Positions 34,030-45,086 are shown, counted from the stretch's first letter. The stretch is 64,000 nt of DNA from Charina bottae (GCA_023362775.1 JALMGJ010000002.1:106878481-106942480), one strand, 5' to 3'. The notes: generated from the sequence alone by a model not told the origin. Made by a program: numbers and translations.

Positions 34030-34785
34030 TAAGTTAATAGTTCCTTGATTAAGGTATAATGCACTGTTTGATTGTTCCTCTGGTGTTAATCCTGGTGTTA
34101 ATCTTTGCATATCTGGGTGTTGATAGCTGGCAAGGAGGTGTTCTGCTCTTTTGACTTTTCTATTGTCTCTTTTGAATGGTATGTAAATGTCGTTTACCTC
34201 TATGTGTCTGTTGATGGCTGCTTTGTCTGAGTGCCAAGCTTCCAGGAATTCTCTAGAATTTTTGGATTTGGCTCAGTTTAAGATGCTCACAGTTTCCCAG
34301 TTGAAAGTATGGTTGAGTCTGTCCATGTGTTGTGAGATTAAGGAGTTTTCATGGTGTCTTCTGACTGCTAGTTGGTGTTCATGGATGCGCTCTGCTAATC
34401 TTCTGCCTGTCTGTCCTACATAGTGGCCGCTACAGTCCTTACCCTGTATGTTGTAGATAACTCCTGTTTTTTTCTTTTTGGGCTACTGGGTCTTTCGGGC
34501 TGCTTAAGATGTTTTGAAGGGTTTTGGTTGATTTATGCACTACAGTGATACTGTGTGGTTGTAACAGTCTGTTGGTAGTTTCTGAGATGTTTCTGATGTG
34601 TGGTAGTGTTATCCTTTTTATAGCTTCTGTTGGTTGTGTTGTAGTGGGTTGGGTGGTCAGGCACTTTTTGACAAAGTTGAGTGGGTATCCATTTTGCTGG
34701 AAGATGCTGTATAGATGATTTGTTTCCTTTTTCTGTGTGTTCTGGGTAGCTGCAGTGCGTTAGTGCTCGTCTGAATAATGATCTC
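34030..34785 (-). pseudogene. Penelope linker and GIY-YIG endonuclease, broken
   Basis: On the minus strand the order is a linker with NRLLQPHSITVVH and KTLQNILSSPKDPVAQ, then the endonuclease with a one-base insertion in an A run near 34470 that breaks the GVIYNIQ segment, then HYVGQTGRRLAERIHEHQLA and a C-terminal HTFNWETVSIL region followed by a stop. The RT domain is absent. Confidence 0.82.
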
Positions 34786-35085
34786 TAAAGATGAGCACTA
34801 ACATTATTCAGACAGGCAGGCAGAAGACTAAAGGATGTGGAAAGTAAAGTCCAAAGTGGTCCCAGTGGTGGTAGGATCACTCAGGACTGTGACTCCTAAG
34901 CTGGGAGAGTGGCTCCAACAGATCCCAGGAGCAACATCAGAGCTCTCTGCCCAGAAGAGTGCAGTGCTAGGAACAGTAAGATAGTGTGCAGAACCCTCAA
35001 ACTCTCAGGCCTCTGGTAGAGGACCCAAGGTTGAAGAAGACACATACCACCAATAGGGGTGAGAAGGGAATTTTATTTATATATA
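34786..35085. other. Rearranged PLE edge and unclassified repeat-like sequence
   Basis: 34792-34835 repeats, in the other orientation, the gagcactaac and attattcagac motifs of the PLE edge and a caggcagaagacta stretch like its endonuclease region, so a small inverted PLE piece is likely. 34836-35060 (with gaagagtgcagtgctagg and ctctggtagaggacccaagg) looks like a LINE 3' end but I cannot assign it. Confidence 0.4.
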
Positions 35086-35092
35086 TAGTCCC

Positions 35093-35316
35093 TGACTTTG
35101 AGTTAGTGTTGACTCCTGGCAACTGCCTGGACAAGTCCCTGCAGTTTTCTTGGTAAGATTTTGGAAGCAGTTTGCCATTGCCTGCTTCTTAGGACTGAGA
35201 GAGATAGTAACTGCCCAAGGTCACCCAGCTGGCTTCATGCCTAAGGCAGGACTAGAATTCATAATCTCCTGGTATCTAGCCTGTGCCTTAACCCACTACA
35301 CCAAACTGGCTGTCTT
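35093..35316 (-). mobile_element. tRNA-derived SINE (second family)
   Basis: Minus-strand copy of the 26594/28462 family: it begins (plus strand) with gagttagtgttgactcctgg, passes ggtcacccagctggcttcatg, and ends in the head cactacaccaaactggctgt. Near full length. Confidence 0.85.
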
Positions 35317-35740
35317 AGCCAGAGAAAACTTAGCCCCTTTGTATAGGATCTCTCCATTCAGCCCAGCTTCAGGAAAATTAAAATGAAAGACACATTCATT
35401 CACCCAACCAAAGCCCAGAAGGTAAGAATTTAGTGCCACTCTTGAAAGGATAGCTGTGTAACCATAGAGTTTTTCACACATGAGATGATAAGTTTCTGAA
35501 ACCATCTAGCCAATTTTATGAATGTAACAATAAACATATTCAGCAAAGGGGGAAATAGGAAGAACAAGAAAAGGCAACTCCCTCCCAGCAGAATTCTGTA
35601 CAAAATAAGCAATATCAATTTAACTAAAGTAGCCACTGTTTTTCTGAATAAGATACCAAGCCTCATAACATATGCAGAATGCACTGCAGTAAGGGTGGTT
35701 TGAAAGAGATTGTCTGAGCTTCTGCTTAGATGTTTTTTAA
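35317..35740. other. No gene recognised
   Basis: No supported ORF; open frames on both strands are short and unrelated to any family I recognise. Confidence 0.5.
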
Positions 35741-35744
35741 ACAT

Positions 35745-35945
35745 TATTTATTTATTATTTGATTTATATCCAACCTTTATTTTTGTATAACTCAAGTGGG
35801 GTACATAATGTTCTCACCTATTTCCCCCACCACAATGATACTATTAGGTGGGTTTGTCTGAGACAGAATAATTGGCCCAAAGTTACCCAGCAAGCAAGTC
35901 TCCTGGTTTTTAGCCCAGCATCTTAACCACAGACTGGCTCCCTGT
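35745..35945. repeat. Old dispersed repeat (SINE/LINE tail-like)
   Basis: Starts with a tttattatttgatttatatcc stretch of the kind seen at the edges of old reptile interspersed repeats (shown in part), and ends with the ttttagcccagcatcttaacc and acagactggctccctg pattern, which resembles a reversed tRNA-SINE head. Class uncertain. Confidence 0.4.
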
Positions 35946-36064
35946 ATGAATATTCTTTGGCAGGTCCTCCTGGCTTCTTCTTGAAACTTCTACCTGTTGA
36001 GCATTATCTTCACAGCTTTATAGAATGCAGAGATGGGTGGTAGCCAGTCCACTAGGCATGACCA

Positions 36065-36335
36065 ACAGCAATTTTATTTTATATTTATATTTCGAATTTC
36101 ATCACCGCCCATCTCACTCAAAGAGAACTTTCCCAAAATAAAGTAAAATTTATTTACTTATTTATTTATTTAAATTTATTGGCTGCCCAACTCCACTGGA
36201 CTCTGAGCAGCATACAAAACCAGAAAAAAAGTGACTAAAAATATTAAATTAAGGAGACAGCCCAGACTAAAATGATCTAATAAACAACGAAATCAACAAA
36301 ACAAAACAGGAGCTATTAAATAAATAATAAACATC
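36065..36335. repeat. Dispersed repeat with GCCGCCC-like core
   Basis: Contains caccgcccatctcactcaa, a tttattta run and then ggctgcccaactccactgga and ctctgagcagcatacaaaac. The same layout occurs at 53266-53450, and a reduced form at 47258-47368. Probably a CR1/L2-type tail or a SINE built on one; not assigned. Confidence 0.5.
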
Positions 36336-36775
36336 AACCCCAGACCTGGGATCAAAACTAGGTTTGCAAAGCTTTCCAGAACCCTAGGAGAGAGGGCACC
36401 ATCCTTATCTGTGGGAGAACTTAGTTCCTCAAATGCCATAAGCCAAGCCATCCAGATATATAGTAGTACATTAGTTGTTGTAGGGTTATTCTCCCTCTCC
36501 CTCTTCCTCTCTCTCTCTCATAATGTAAACTATGTATAGCTCTTTTGGCTGCAGCCTATATTCACCCATTACAGAAAAATCAACTGAGGAACTTTGAAGA
36601 TCTATATGAACAATTATCTGTACTCATGACCTGTTAGTCTTCTAGGCATCCATACTAACTGCAAAAGTAGTGTAAATCAATGATCAAATTCAACAAATCA
36701 AATGAATCATACAGACAAATTAAACAAGAATACAAAACATCCGGAGGAATTTAAAGACATGATATTTCAACTGCT

Positions 36776-37131
36776 TAAGGGGGCGTGGTGGCTCAAAGGG
36801 GGTGTGGTGGCTCAGCGGGTAAGACGCCAGGCTTGTTGATCAGAAGATCGCAAGTTTGGAGGTTCGAGACCCTCACCCTGCATGACGGAGTGAACTCCCG
36901 CACTAGCCCCAGTTTTTGCCCACCTAGCAATTTGAAAGCATGCAAATGCAAGTAGATTAATAGGTACCACTCCAGTGGGTAGGTAATAGTGTTCCACATA
37001 CGTCATGCTGGCCACATGACCATGGAAGCATCTTCGGACAACGATGGCTCTTCAGCTAACAAACGGAGATGAGCACCGGCCCCTAGAGTCAGACACGAGT
37101 GCACAAATGTGTGGGGGCAACCTTTACCTTT
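36776..37131 (+). mobile_element. Sauria-type SINE with duplicated head
   Basis: TSD tatttcaactgct at 36763-36775 and 37132-37144. The first bases of the tRNA-like head appear twice in tandem (ggggcgtggtggctcaaagg, then gggtgtggtggctcagcggg), followed by a normal body and a cctttacctttt tail. The second copy of box A is intact. Confidence 0.88.
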
Positions 37132-37144
37132 TATTTCAACTGCT

Positions 37145-37593
37145 AATTAGACATGATATGACATACATCTTGCTGGGACAATGTAGAGTGACAGTCCATT
37201 GCAGTTCCTCTTGTAGAGGGATGTGCAAATTCACTTATTCAGGAACAGACTTTTTCAGAGGACTCTAAAATGTTCAATTTCCCTCTGGATTCTGCTGAGC
37301 CTCTTTGAACATATCATTCCATGGAGTGGTTAGGCAGTTTCTGAAAGTAAATTCTCCATTTGGAAGCAGTTTGAGAGTGTACTAAGCATAAGATTCTGGA
37401 TAAAATAGGTCTCATGGCTGGGGCATTCCACGATCATATCACTTCTGGTCTGGAGTATTACTCTTGAAAATTGCCTGGAACAGTATAATCCAGAGCAGGT
37501 TGGATAGTCTGGAAGGAAATTAAACTTTCTGGAATTCCCTGGAATTGTTCATTCCCAGATCAACAAAATTTACTTTTACATGTAGCTAGCATT
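37145..37593. other. No gene recognised
   Basis: AT-rich sequence without a supported ORF, up to the TSD of the hAT element. Confidence 0.5.
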
Positions 37594-38619
37594 GCCTAGG
37601 TCAAGGGTCGGAAATGGCGGCTCGCGAGCCAGATGCGGCTCTTTGGCCCCTTGAGTGTGGCTCTTCCGCAGCTGAACTCACCCCCGCCCCTTCCACGCGA
37701 TTGGCCCCTGCCCGCAAACCCCGCCCCCTGGCTCTCGCACTGAGCGAGGCCCGGCGCGGCAGGGAGGCGCTGCTGGCCCAGGACGCGGCGCTGTCAGAGG
37801 CGGCGCAGGAGTGGCTGCAGGGGCAACGTGAGTGAGAGTCAGCTCCGGGGGTTGTGGGGAGGGGGAGGCTGTGTTTCCCCCCTTTGGGTTGCAAACGGCC
37901 TTGCATGCGGGCCTGATCCATGTTGCTGCCATCTTTTTAAAAAACAAATGGCACTTGTGGGGGGGGAAGGCATCTTGTATTAATTTTAGGGGGGGAAAGA
38001 AGGCAAAGGCGAGAGAGCAATAGGCGCATGGAAGTTTTGAAGAGAGAGTGACCAATTCTTGAACGAGAAAGGTACACGTTGGAAGATGGAGATCCACAGG
38101 GGTGGTTGTCAAGACAGGAATTCAGACCTAGAAATCCTATGTTGGGCTCGGGGCCAGCGAGGAGGAGGGAGAAGGAAGAGGAGACAGAAGGGGAAACGGA
38201 GAAGGAATTTTTAGGAAAAGGGAAAAGAGAGAAATGCGGCCCAGGACGCGGCGCGCGTGAGTGGCAGGGCGGCACAGGGGGCCTGGCTGGGGCGGTGGCG
38301 GCGGGGGGACGGAGCCGGTGGAGGTTTGCCGGGCGGCAGGATGGGGAGGGCGGCGCTGCTGGCGGAGCTGGAGGGAGCGGAGGGACCAGGCGTTCCCGTG
38401 AGCGCAGCGCGCGCTCTGCAACCCGCCTTGGAGAAGCGGCCACGGGAGGCCCTCCGGGTAGGCCAGCACCGCCTCCCTGCCGTGCCGGGCCTCGCAGAGA
38501 CGGGCCTGAAGGGGCGCAGAGGCTGGAGAGGGAGCCCCTCCGTCTCCCCTTCTCTCCATGCCTCGCCCGCCCGGGACGCGAGTGGCAGGGCAGTGCAGGG
38601 TGAAGGTTTGCCCCACGAC

Positions 38620-38802
38620 AAAGGGAAACCTGCCCGGAGGGGTCATCAGGAGCACAGGATCCGGCCCCAGCCCAGCCCGGCCCGCAGCTTCAGCGCCCTC
38701 CCCTCGCCATCGCGAAAGTCCCAGGCGACAGCGGGGACATGTTCAACCTGCTCGTGCAGCATGGGACGGCTGCCCATAGAGACTCCGCGGCCCCCCGGCT
38801 GC
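38620..38802. repeat. Left arm of 183-bp palindrome in the hAT element
   Basis: Pairs with 38832-39014 over 183 bp with few mismatches and a 29-bp spacer. It includes the catcgcgaaagtcccagg and catgttcaacctgctcgtgc stretches. Confidence 0.85.
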
Positions 38803-38831
38803 CAGAGAGGAGGAGAGGCGGTGGAAGAGCT

Positions 38832-39014
38832 GCAGCCGGGGGGCTGCGGAGTCTCCGGGGTTGGCCGCCCCGTGCTGCACGAGCAGGTCGAACATGTCCC
38901 CGCCGTCGCCTGGGACTTTCGCGATGGCGAGGGGAGGGCGCCGAAGCTGCGGGCCGGGCTGGGCTGGGGCCGGATCCTGTGCTCCTGATGACCCCTCCGG
39001 GCAGGTTTCCCTTT
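38832..39014. repeat. Right arm of 183-bp palindrome in the hAT element
   Basis: Inverted copy of 38620-38802. Differences are mainly single substitutions at CpG or C/T positions. Confidence 0.85.
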
Positions 39015-39143
39015 GCCCCACGATATTCTGGGGAGCGGAGGGTGGCAGCTGTTTCTCTGCCACTCCTGGTGGGGCGGCCGGGGCGGGTTCACGGAGCCCC
39101 TCGCTGCGTGGAGCCGCTGGCTGCACCCCCTCCCTCTGTGAGC

Positions 39144-39310
39144 CCCCGCCCCCTTCTACGCGATTGGCTCCCGCCCACAAACCCCGCCCCCTTCCACGCG
39201 ATTGGCTCCCGCCCGCAAAACCCGCCCCCTTCCACGCGATTGGCTCCCGCCTGAAACCCCGCCCCCTTCCACACGATTGGCCCCCGCCCGCAAACCCCGC
39301 CCCCTGGCTC
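39144..39310. repeat. 38-bp tandem array with CCAAT and GC boxes
   Basis: About 4.4 units of 37-38 bp, each with an inverted CCAAT box (ATTGG at 39163, 39201, 39239 and 39276) and CCGCCC/CCCCGCCC GC boxes. A single related unit is at about 37681-37737. This is the composition of an NF-Y/Sp1-type promoter, but no transcript evidence is available. Confidence 0.8.
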
Positions 39311-39386
39311 TCGAGCACTTCAAAATGTGCACGAGCATGTCAAAATGGCTCCCGGCAAAAAAAGTTTGCCGACCCCTGGCCTAGGT

Positions 39387-42300
39387 AGAACAACTACAAC
39401 TTTTGAGAAGAAAAGCAGGAATGGATCCCATGGAAAGAATCCTTGTCTTAGTAGGGTATTACACCATGCATTAACTTACTTGCATGCTCTCTTTTAGAAG
39501 CCTTCATACATTTCCTCAGAAATATTCTGAGAAAAGGTTGCAGCAAACACAGCACAAAACTTTCTTACTTGTACAGAATCTCTAGGGACTAAGGAGAGAA
39601 TGTCAGTGATTCAAGTGTGTATAGTCCTTGCTTTTGCAGTTTCCATTAAGCATCTATTGTGTGTGGAAGGAGAGTGGAGAGAAGTGCATATAATAACAGT
39701 GGTCCATGGAACTCTCAAGTAGGTCAGGTCAGATCCCTCTTGTTCTTCTCCACTGGCTTCTCCAAGCTACCAAAGCCCTGAAGAAATCAGCAGATTTCCT
39801 GTATTAATGTTTGCACAGAAACCTTTTTTGCAGAGAGCTATCCTACTGTGTTTGCCAATCTGCTTCTTTAACATCTGTTGACTGTGTTATCAGTGCTATC
39901 TATATGAAATCATGTTTTAAGTATTTTCCCACATACAAGAAATCTTCAAATTGTACTGAAGTTTTGCATGGATTTAATACCTTTTTTTTTTGGTGGGGGG
40001 CGGGGTTTCAAGCTCAAGATATTTTTTTTTCCCAGAGAACTATCTTTAATTCTATTTGGTTAGGATAACAGCATATGCTATCCTCGTAGCATGAAAGAGC
40101 ACTTTACCATAGGATGATAAAGACTAGAATAAATGAGATAAGTCTGAATATCTCTCAGAGCTAAAGAAAAATAAAGGACAACTGTTTTATACAGCAGAGG
40201 GTATAGCAGTGTTTCAGCTCATTAAGGAAAAGGATGAGTATATTTCGTAAAATATGGCCTTGTGAGCTAAAACTCTCTCTTTGTTCCTTGAACAGTGGAA
40301 TGAGCCTTTACATGTCAAGCCAATTATCTACCATCATTCTACAAAAACTGACAAAAAATACTGTAAGCAATGATAAGAAGCTAGTATAGTTTGTTGCACT
40401 CTTCATTTGCATCATTTGTTGGTGCTCATCCTCCCTTTTCCTCTCCCACCACAGCCTATAAAGACTTTTATGAGATAAACCACCCAATCGTGTGCAAGTA
40501 GGCCTTAATCCCAGCTGAGTCACCATCAATTATTCCTTTTATGTTTCTGGGGGGGGAAAGGCAGGTAAGTAAGCTTAGAAGCTTAGTAAGCTTCTAAGCA
40601 CCTTGGGAGTGACTAGATTGCTACCTATTTGACAACATCTCACTGAATCAGCTGGATCATGTGACCACAGCTATTATGTCAGATGCGAGCTATAAATTTC
40701 AGTATACTTTACTAAAGTTTCTGCTTACATTTTTCCCCCAAATATGTCTTATTAAGATTATTAATATTGCAGAATACTGGACACTGCTTCTACAAGGCTT
40801 CATTCATTCATTCTCTGTTGCAGAACCTTTCTTAAAAAAATATGCAGAACTCAACATTTAGTGACTGCTAAAGTTGCGTTGTGTTTGCTGATCTAAACTA
40901 TTTCAAATCAGAGGGTTTATATTTTAAAGCCCAATGTGTTTACTATGTAGAATTCTAACTTGTACTGGTCAGTGACCGTAATAATAAATTGAATCGATCT
41001 AAACCATAATATGAAAAAAAAGGAATAACCTAAGATCTTCTAGAATCCCAAACTCTATAATTATGTGCACACATTTCTATTACCTGAAAAAGACTTACCA
41101 TACACACAACAGAAAATTAATCTGATACTACCCAAAAAGTGTATGCACCATAAGAATGAAATCATTCTAGAACATGACCATCTCTTTCTTGAAAGTCATG
41201 TTATGATAAAGGTGATGATGCCAGAACAGATGAATGTAACAAGTTTAACTGGGAATGCTCTGTAGTTTTTGTACATCTTTTTAGTCCCTCTGTTTTTTTA
41301 CTCAATATTTTTCTTCTAGAAAAGTAAACATTCTGAATACAGTTTTGTTGGAATTCATGATGTCTTTTGTGTATATCTTAAATAAACCAATCTATATATT
41401 AATGCTGCATTAGTTTTCTCTCATGTTGTGCAAATATATAGAGCAGATTGTCTAACATAGACTTTCCAATAGAGATAAAGAAAAACACTGGGTAGATTTA
41501 GATACTGTACCTATTTGGAATAATAAAGAAGGAAACACATTTTTGATGGGAGATGGCTTACATATTTAAACTTTGTTTTGTAATGAAACCTTCTGCAGAA
41601 ACCTGGTAACAGTGCATACTCTGAACAATTATTATAATCATATAGCATAGTATACTTCAGTAAAGTATGTGAGTTGAGCAGCATACATCCACCGTAAAAA
41701 GCTTGTGAGATCATCTCATAGACCTCAGCCCCTCAGATTCCATTAACAATAAAGTTGCAGGAATGCATGTACACATTCACATTTTCCCCCAAAGTTCTTC
41801 ACTAAAATGTATTTGGTTTACCACCACACTGAGTTTGGGAGCCTCCTCCAATGAATGTCTGGGAATCATTTCTCACAATACTTCACACCATGGGCATCAT
41901 CAAGTGGGCAAGGAAGAACAAATGATGAAATGTTCATAGCAACATTGTGATGCAAACTCCGCATCTTTTAGACTTGTGTTGTGATGTCACACAATAGTAC
42001 ATTGGGACATCATGACACACATGTTGGTATTTTGATGAAACTTCTGATTTATGTGGATGCCCATGCTCCACACAGATGCTATACTGCTCTGGGCCTTGTG
42101 GGAGATTAAGATAATTAAGTGACAAGCAACATTGTACTGCTTTTACAGTCTCAAAAATTCTCTCACCTTTTTCTCAATCATGGTTTGTTAGTATATTTCA
42201 TTGCCCCTTTCTTTCTTATTTTCTTATATCATTGACAGAGAAAAAATATAAATATAATATAATCATATAGTCATATAAATTTAAATAATAAAAAAATAAA

Positions 42301-43000
42301 ATAAAAAATAAGAAAGTTTGGAGGTAAAATTTGAAGGCAATGTCTCCAAAAGCCCTCTAAATAAGCATAGCATTGATGTTCAATCTCAGAAAGCTTTAAA
42401 GAGAAATTTAATACACAAGTACAATGATAATAGATATTTATCAGAAAAATAATGTTCTTTGCTCCTTCACCATATAATTCACAAAGCAGAAAGATAAATA
42501 CCACTTACAGTAGTATAATCCTATAAATAAAACAAGAACTATCTGCTTTTCCTTCAGTATTTGTTCTTTCCTAACATGCATTTCAAAGACTTGAATTGAC
42601 CTTAAAATATGAATTCTTTTGTATTTAATTTTCCATGTAATCCTGTTTATTTTTCCCTCCTTTTTGCTTTGGTAGTACTTGCTTTTGCTTCTCAGTTGTG
42701 TTTTCCTTTATTCTATTTCTTCTTGGAATATGGTCAGATCAATATGTTCATATGCAGTGATGCAGTGTTCTATTACACAGATAACTTATCTAGGAGTTAT
42801 TGGAATTAATGTTAATGAAATACATTTCATCCTCAAGGGAATTTTCTTTTATTTAAAAATAAAATAAACACATATTCATAACAATGCAACTAAATCACTA
42901 AATAAATACATTCACTGACATAATCCATAGTATACTGTATTCTATTTATGTTTGTAGAACAACACACTGTGAAGAAGTACATGTTTTATTCTATCTACCT

Positions 43001-43005
<5 letters not shown>
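39387..43005. other. No gene recognised, apparently unique sequence
   Basis: 3.6 kb of AT-rich sequence with short unsupported frames. No interspersed repeat that I recognise. Confidence 0.5.
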
Positions 43006-43006
<1 letters not shown>

Positions 43007-43045
<39 letters not shown>

Positions 43046-43126
43046 ATCTCTATCTCTATCTCTATCTCTATCTCTATCTCTATCTCTATCTCTATCTCTA
43101 TCTCTATCTCTATCTCTATCTCTATT
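43007..43126. repeat. (CT)n(TCTCTA)n microsatellite
   Basis: About 30 bp of CT dinucleotides followed by about 85 bp of TCTCTA hexamers. Confidence 0.95.
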
Positions 43127-44690
43127 CTTTGTGTGTGTGCATGGAAAAAGAGGTATGCAATATTCTTGATGCTGCAGGGATGAAGTACTTAACAACTTCC
43201 ATAGCTGAGTTTTAGCAGTGTCTGAAGTCTGTATTTTATTTTGTAAAAATAACTGTTTTATAAGTACAAAAGTAAAAAAAAAACTTTTTCTGGATAGTTA
43301 AAATTATGTGATGTATATGGCTTTGCCACTGTATTTTTAGTGCAATAGAAAAATTAAGTCCACATTATCATGGGAAGCGAACTAACTAGCCACTAAGGAT
43401 ATAATTTTCATCTCCTTGACCAAAGGAGAGTGGTTGGCAGTTTCGAACAAAATAGTGTTGTTGGCTTGGCGGTAGAAGGAGAAAGAGAAAGGCAATGGAA
43501 ATATGACAGGTCTGTCCAATAGAGAGCTCTATCCATGAGATCTCATTGGGGGAAAGAATTATTATGGCAGTTATCCTAGAGTACAAGTAATAAATACTAC
43601 AGAAAAAATCCAGTAAATATGTCTAGCAAGTGACATGGTGATTAAAGGACTAGCCATCACTGAGCAAGTCAGTCCAGGAAGACATGGATACAAAAAGAGA
43701 AATCTGGTACACTAACCTGATGTGATTAACCAGGTGCACTAAGTTATGTTACCTGATGTTCTTGTATTTCTTGTTTTATTAGATGCTCTGCCTGTAGTAC
43801 CCACGTTGGCTGAATATTAACATACTATGTGCAAGAAAGTATCATTTCTCTACTACAGGGGTACATAACTTCTATCAGTTCAATGGACACCCCATGTTTT
43901 GCATGACATATAGAGAAGCATACACTTCAAAGGAGGGCTGGGGCAGGGAACATTTGGGGGGGAAATAGGAGTTCTAAGGGATGAAAAGTGTTCCTTAAGC
44001 AATTGTAAGGCTATTTGTGTCAGAACCATTCATTTTACTCCTTAATTTCATGGTGGGGGAGACCCTTTTGCTCCCACACCTTTAGTGGTATTTCTGGGGG
44101 CTGTAAGTTGCAACTCTGGCCAGTTGCACTTTTTGTACCCCTTTCTTCCTGGACTGACTTGCCAGTGATGGTTAATCCCTTGATCACCATTTCACTTGCT
44201 AGGCATATCTATTGGGTTTTTATATACCGTATATTCATTATATACAACAACAACAACAAAAATATTCATTATACTAGTAAAATCAGGACAGAGGGATTTT
44301 CATTTTGTCTGAATCCAAATGAGCAGGACAAAGAAAATTCCAAAATAAATCTGACAACATGTTAATGGAGCCAAAAATTCCATTGACATAGAAAATGCAC
44401 AATCAAGCTCTTCTGTAGCATCCAGTTAGAAAAAGGGATAGATTTGTGAGGAAGCCCAGAGGCTGAGTGGGCTACGAGTCAGAAAAAGTATGGTTCATTC
44501 CATTACATGTATATTTCCCCCTCTTCCCAACTTTGACCACTGCAGCAACATGCAACCATGGTTACAGCACCTGATTGTATAGTAGAAAATATGGTGTTAG
44601 TAAGGGCAAGACAATTGTTGCCTCAAATCCACTTTTCCATTTATTTTAGACATAAAAGAAAGTTAGGAGATAGAAACAGTGCTGGGAAGC
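43127..44690. other. No gene recognised
   Basis: AT-rich, with an acaacaacaacaaaaa run near 44246. No supported ORF. Confidence 0.5.
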
Positions 44691-44739
44691 AAGGCCATTT
44701 AGACTGTAGCTTGAATTATGTCAACTGGATTTCTATTTT

Positions 44740-44788
44740 CTCAGTGGAAACGTTTCGCTCCTTATCCAAGGAGCTTCTTCAGTCTGAG
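44740..44788 (-). ncRNA. Hammerhead-ribozyme-like motif, PLE family 3
   Basis: Minus strand: CTCAGA, CTGAAGA, one A, helix II GCTCCTT/AAGGAGC (7 perfect pairs), GAAACGTT, then TCCACTGAG. TC pairs with GA, and TGAG with CTCA, leaving CAC as a bulge in helix I. All core bases are present; helix III is minimal. Confidence 0.66.
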
Positions 44789-44873
44789 CAAAGTTGGTAA
44801 GGGAATCCTAAATATGTTTCTAGGTAGCTGTGTGACCTTACACCTGGGGTCATGGTTATATTGAGATGTTATT

Positions 44874-45086
44874 TTAAGTCCTTTTATTATCTAAAGGAGG
44901 ATCGTTAAGATCACCATGCTGCTGTTGAGCTTGTGAAATGGTCTTAATCTTCCTAGGCACAGAAGACAGAGCCGGGAGAAAGATGGGAGAAAGATTGTGC
45001 CTGAGGCCCCCACCTCTATTCAAGGAAGGATTTTCCAAGTTGGCATAAATGGATTCCTTGACCCCTCTCTCTCTCTCACTGAACAT
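44874..45086 (-). pseudogene. PLE endonuclease C-terminal segment
   Basis: A minus-strand frame with NPSLNRGGGLRHNLSPIF and SSVPRK, the segment that follows the GIY-YIG domain in many Penelope-like proteins. No RT or GIY-YIG core is present, so the copy is strongly 5'-truncated. Confidence 0.75.

Larger units (their letters stand above)
33826..34785 (-). mobile_element. Penelope-like element, family 1, second copy
   Basis: Minus-strand 3' part of the same PLE as 5542-7069: end of the linker, GIY-YIG endonuclease, then the pLTR ending at the (CTGTAT)n array. It keeps the two bases whose loss broke the frame in the first copy near 6565, so it helps define the family frame. Confidence 0.88.
37602..39378. 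mobile_element. CpG-rich hAT-type transposon, non-autonomous
   Basis: A 1.78-kb element bounded by short terminal inverted repeats (caagggtcgg at the left, ccgacccctg at the right) and an exact 8-bp duplication (gcctaggt, 37594-37601 and 39379-39386), the hAT hallmarks. Its interior is strikingly GC- and CpG-rich against an AT-rich background. It contains a 183-bp-arm palindrome and a tandem array with CCAAT and GC boxes; a ttccacgcgattgg-type unit also occurs near the left end. No transposase is visible. The long open frames on all strands are an effect of base composition and show no recognised domain. The retained CpGs suggest a recent insertion or lack of methylation. Confidence 0.82.

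Noticed and set aside
37601..39388. Many 130-240-codon frames on both strands of the CpG-rich element
   Set aside because: Stop codons are rare in GC-rich DNA. The products are Ala/Arg/Gly/Pro-rich with no recognised domain, and the palindrome makes similar frames on both strands.
42995..43195. Frame encoding an Arg-Asp repeat at 43 kb
   Set aside because: Translation of the TCTCTA array, not a gene.
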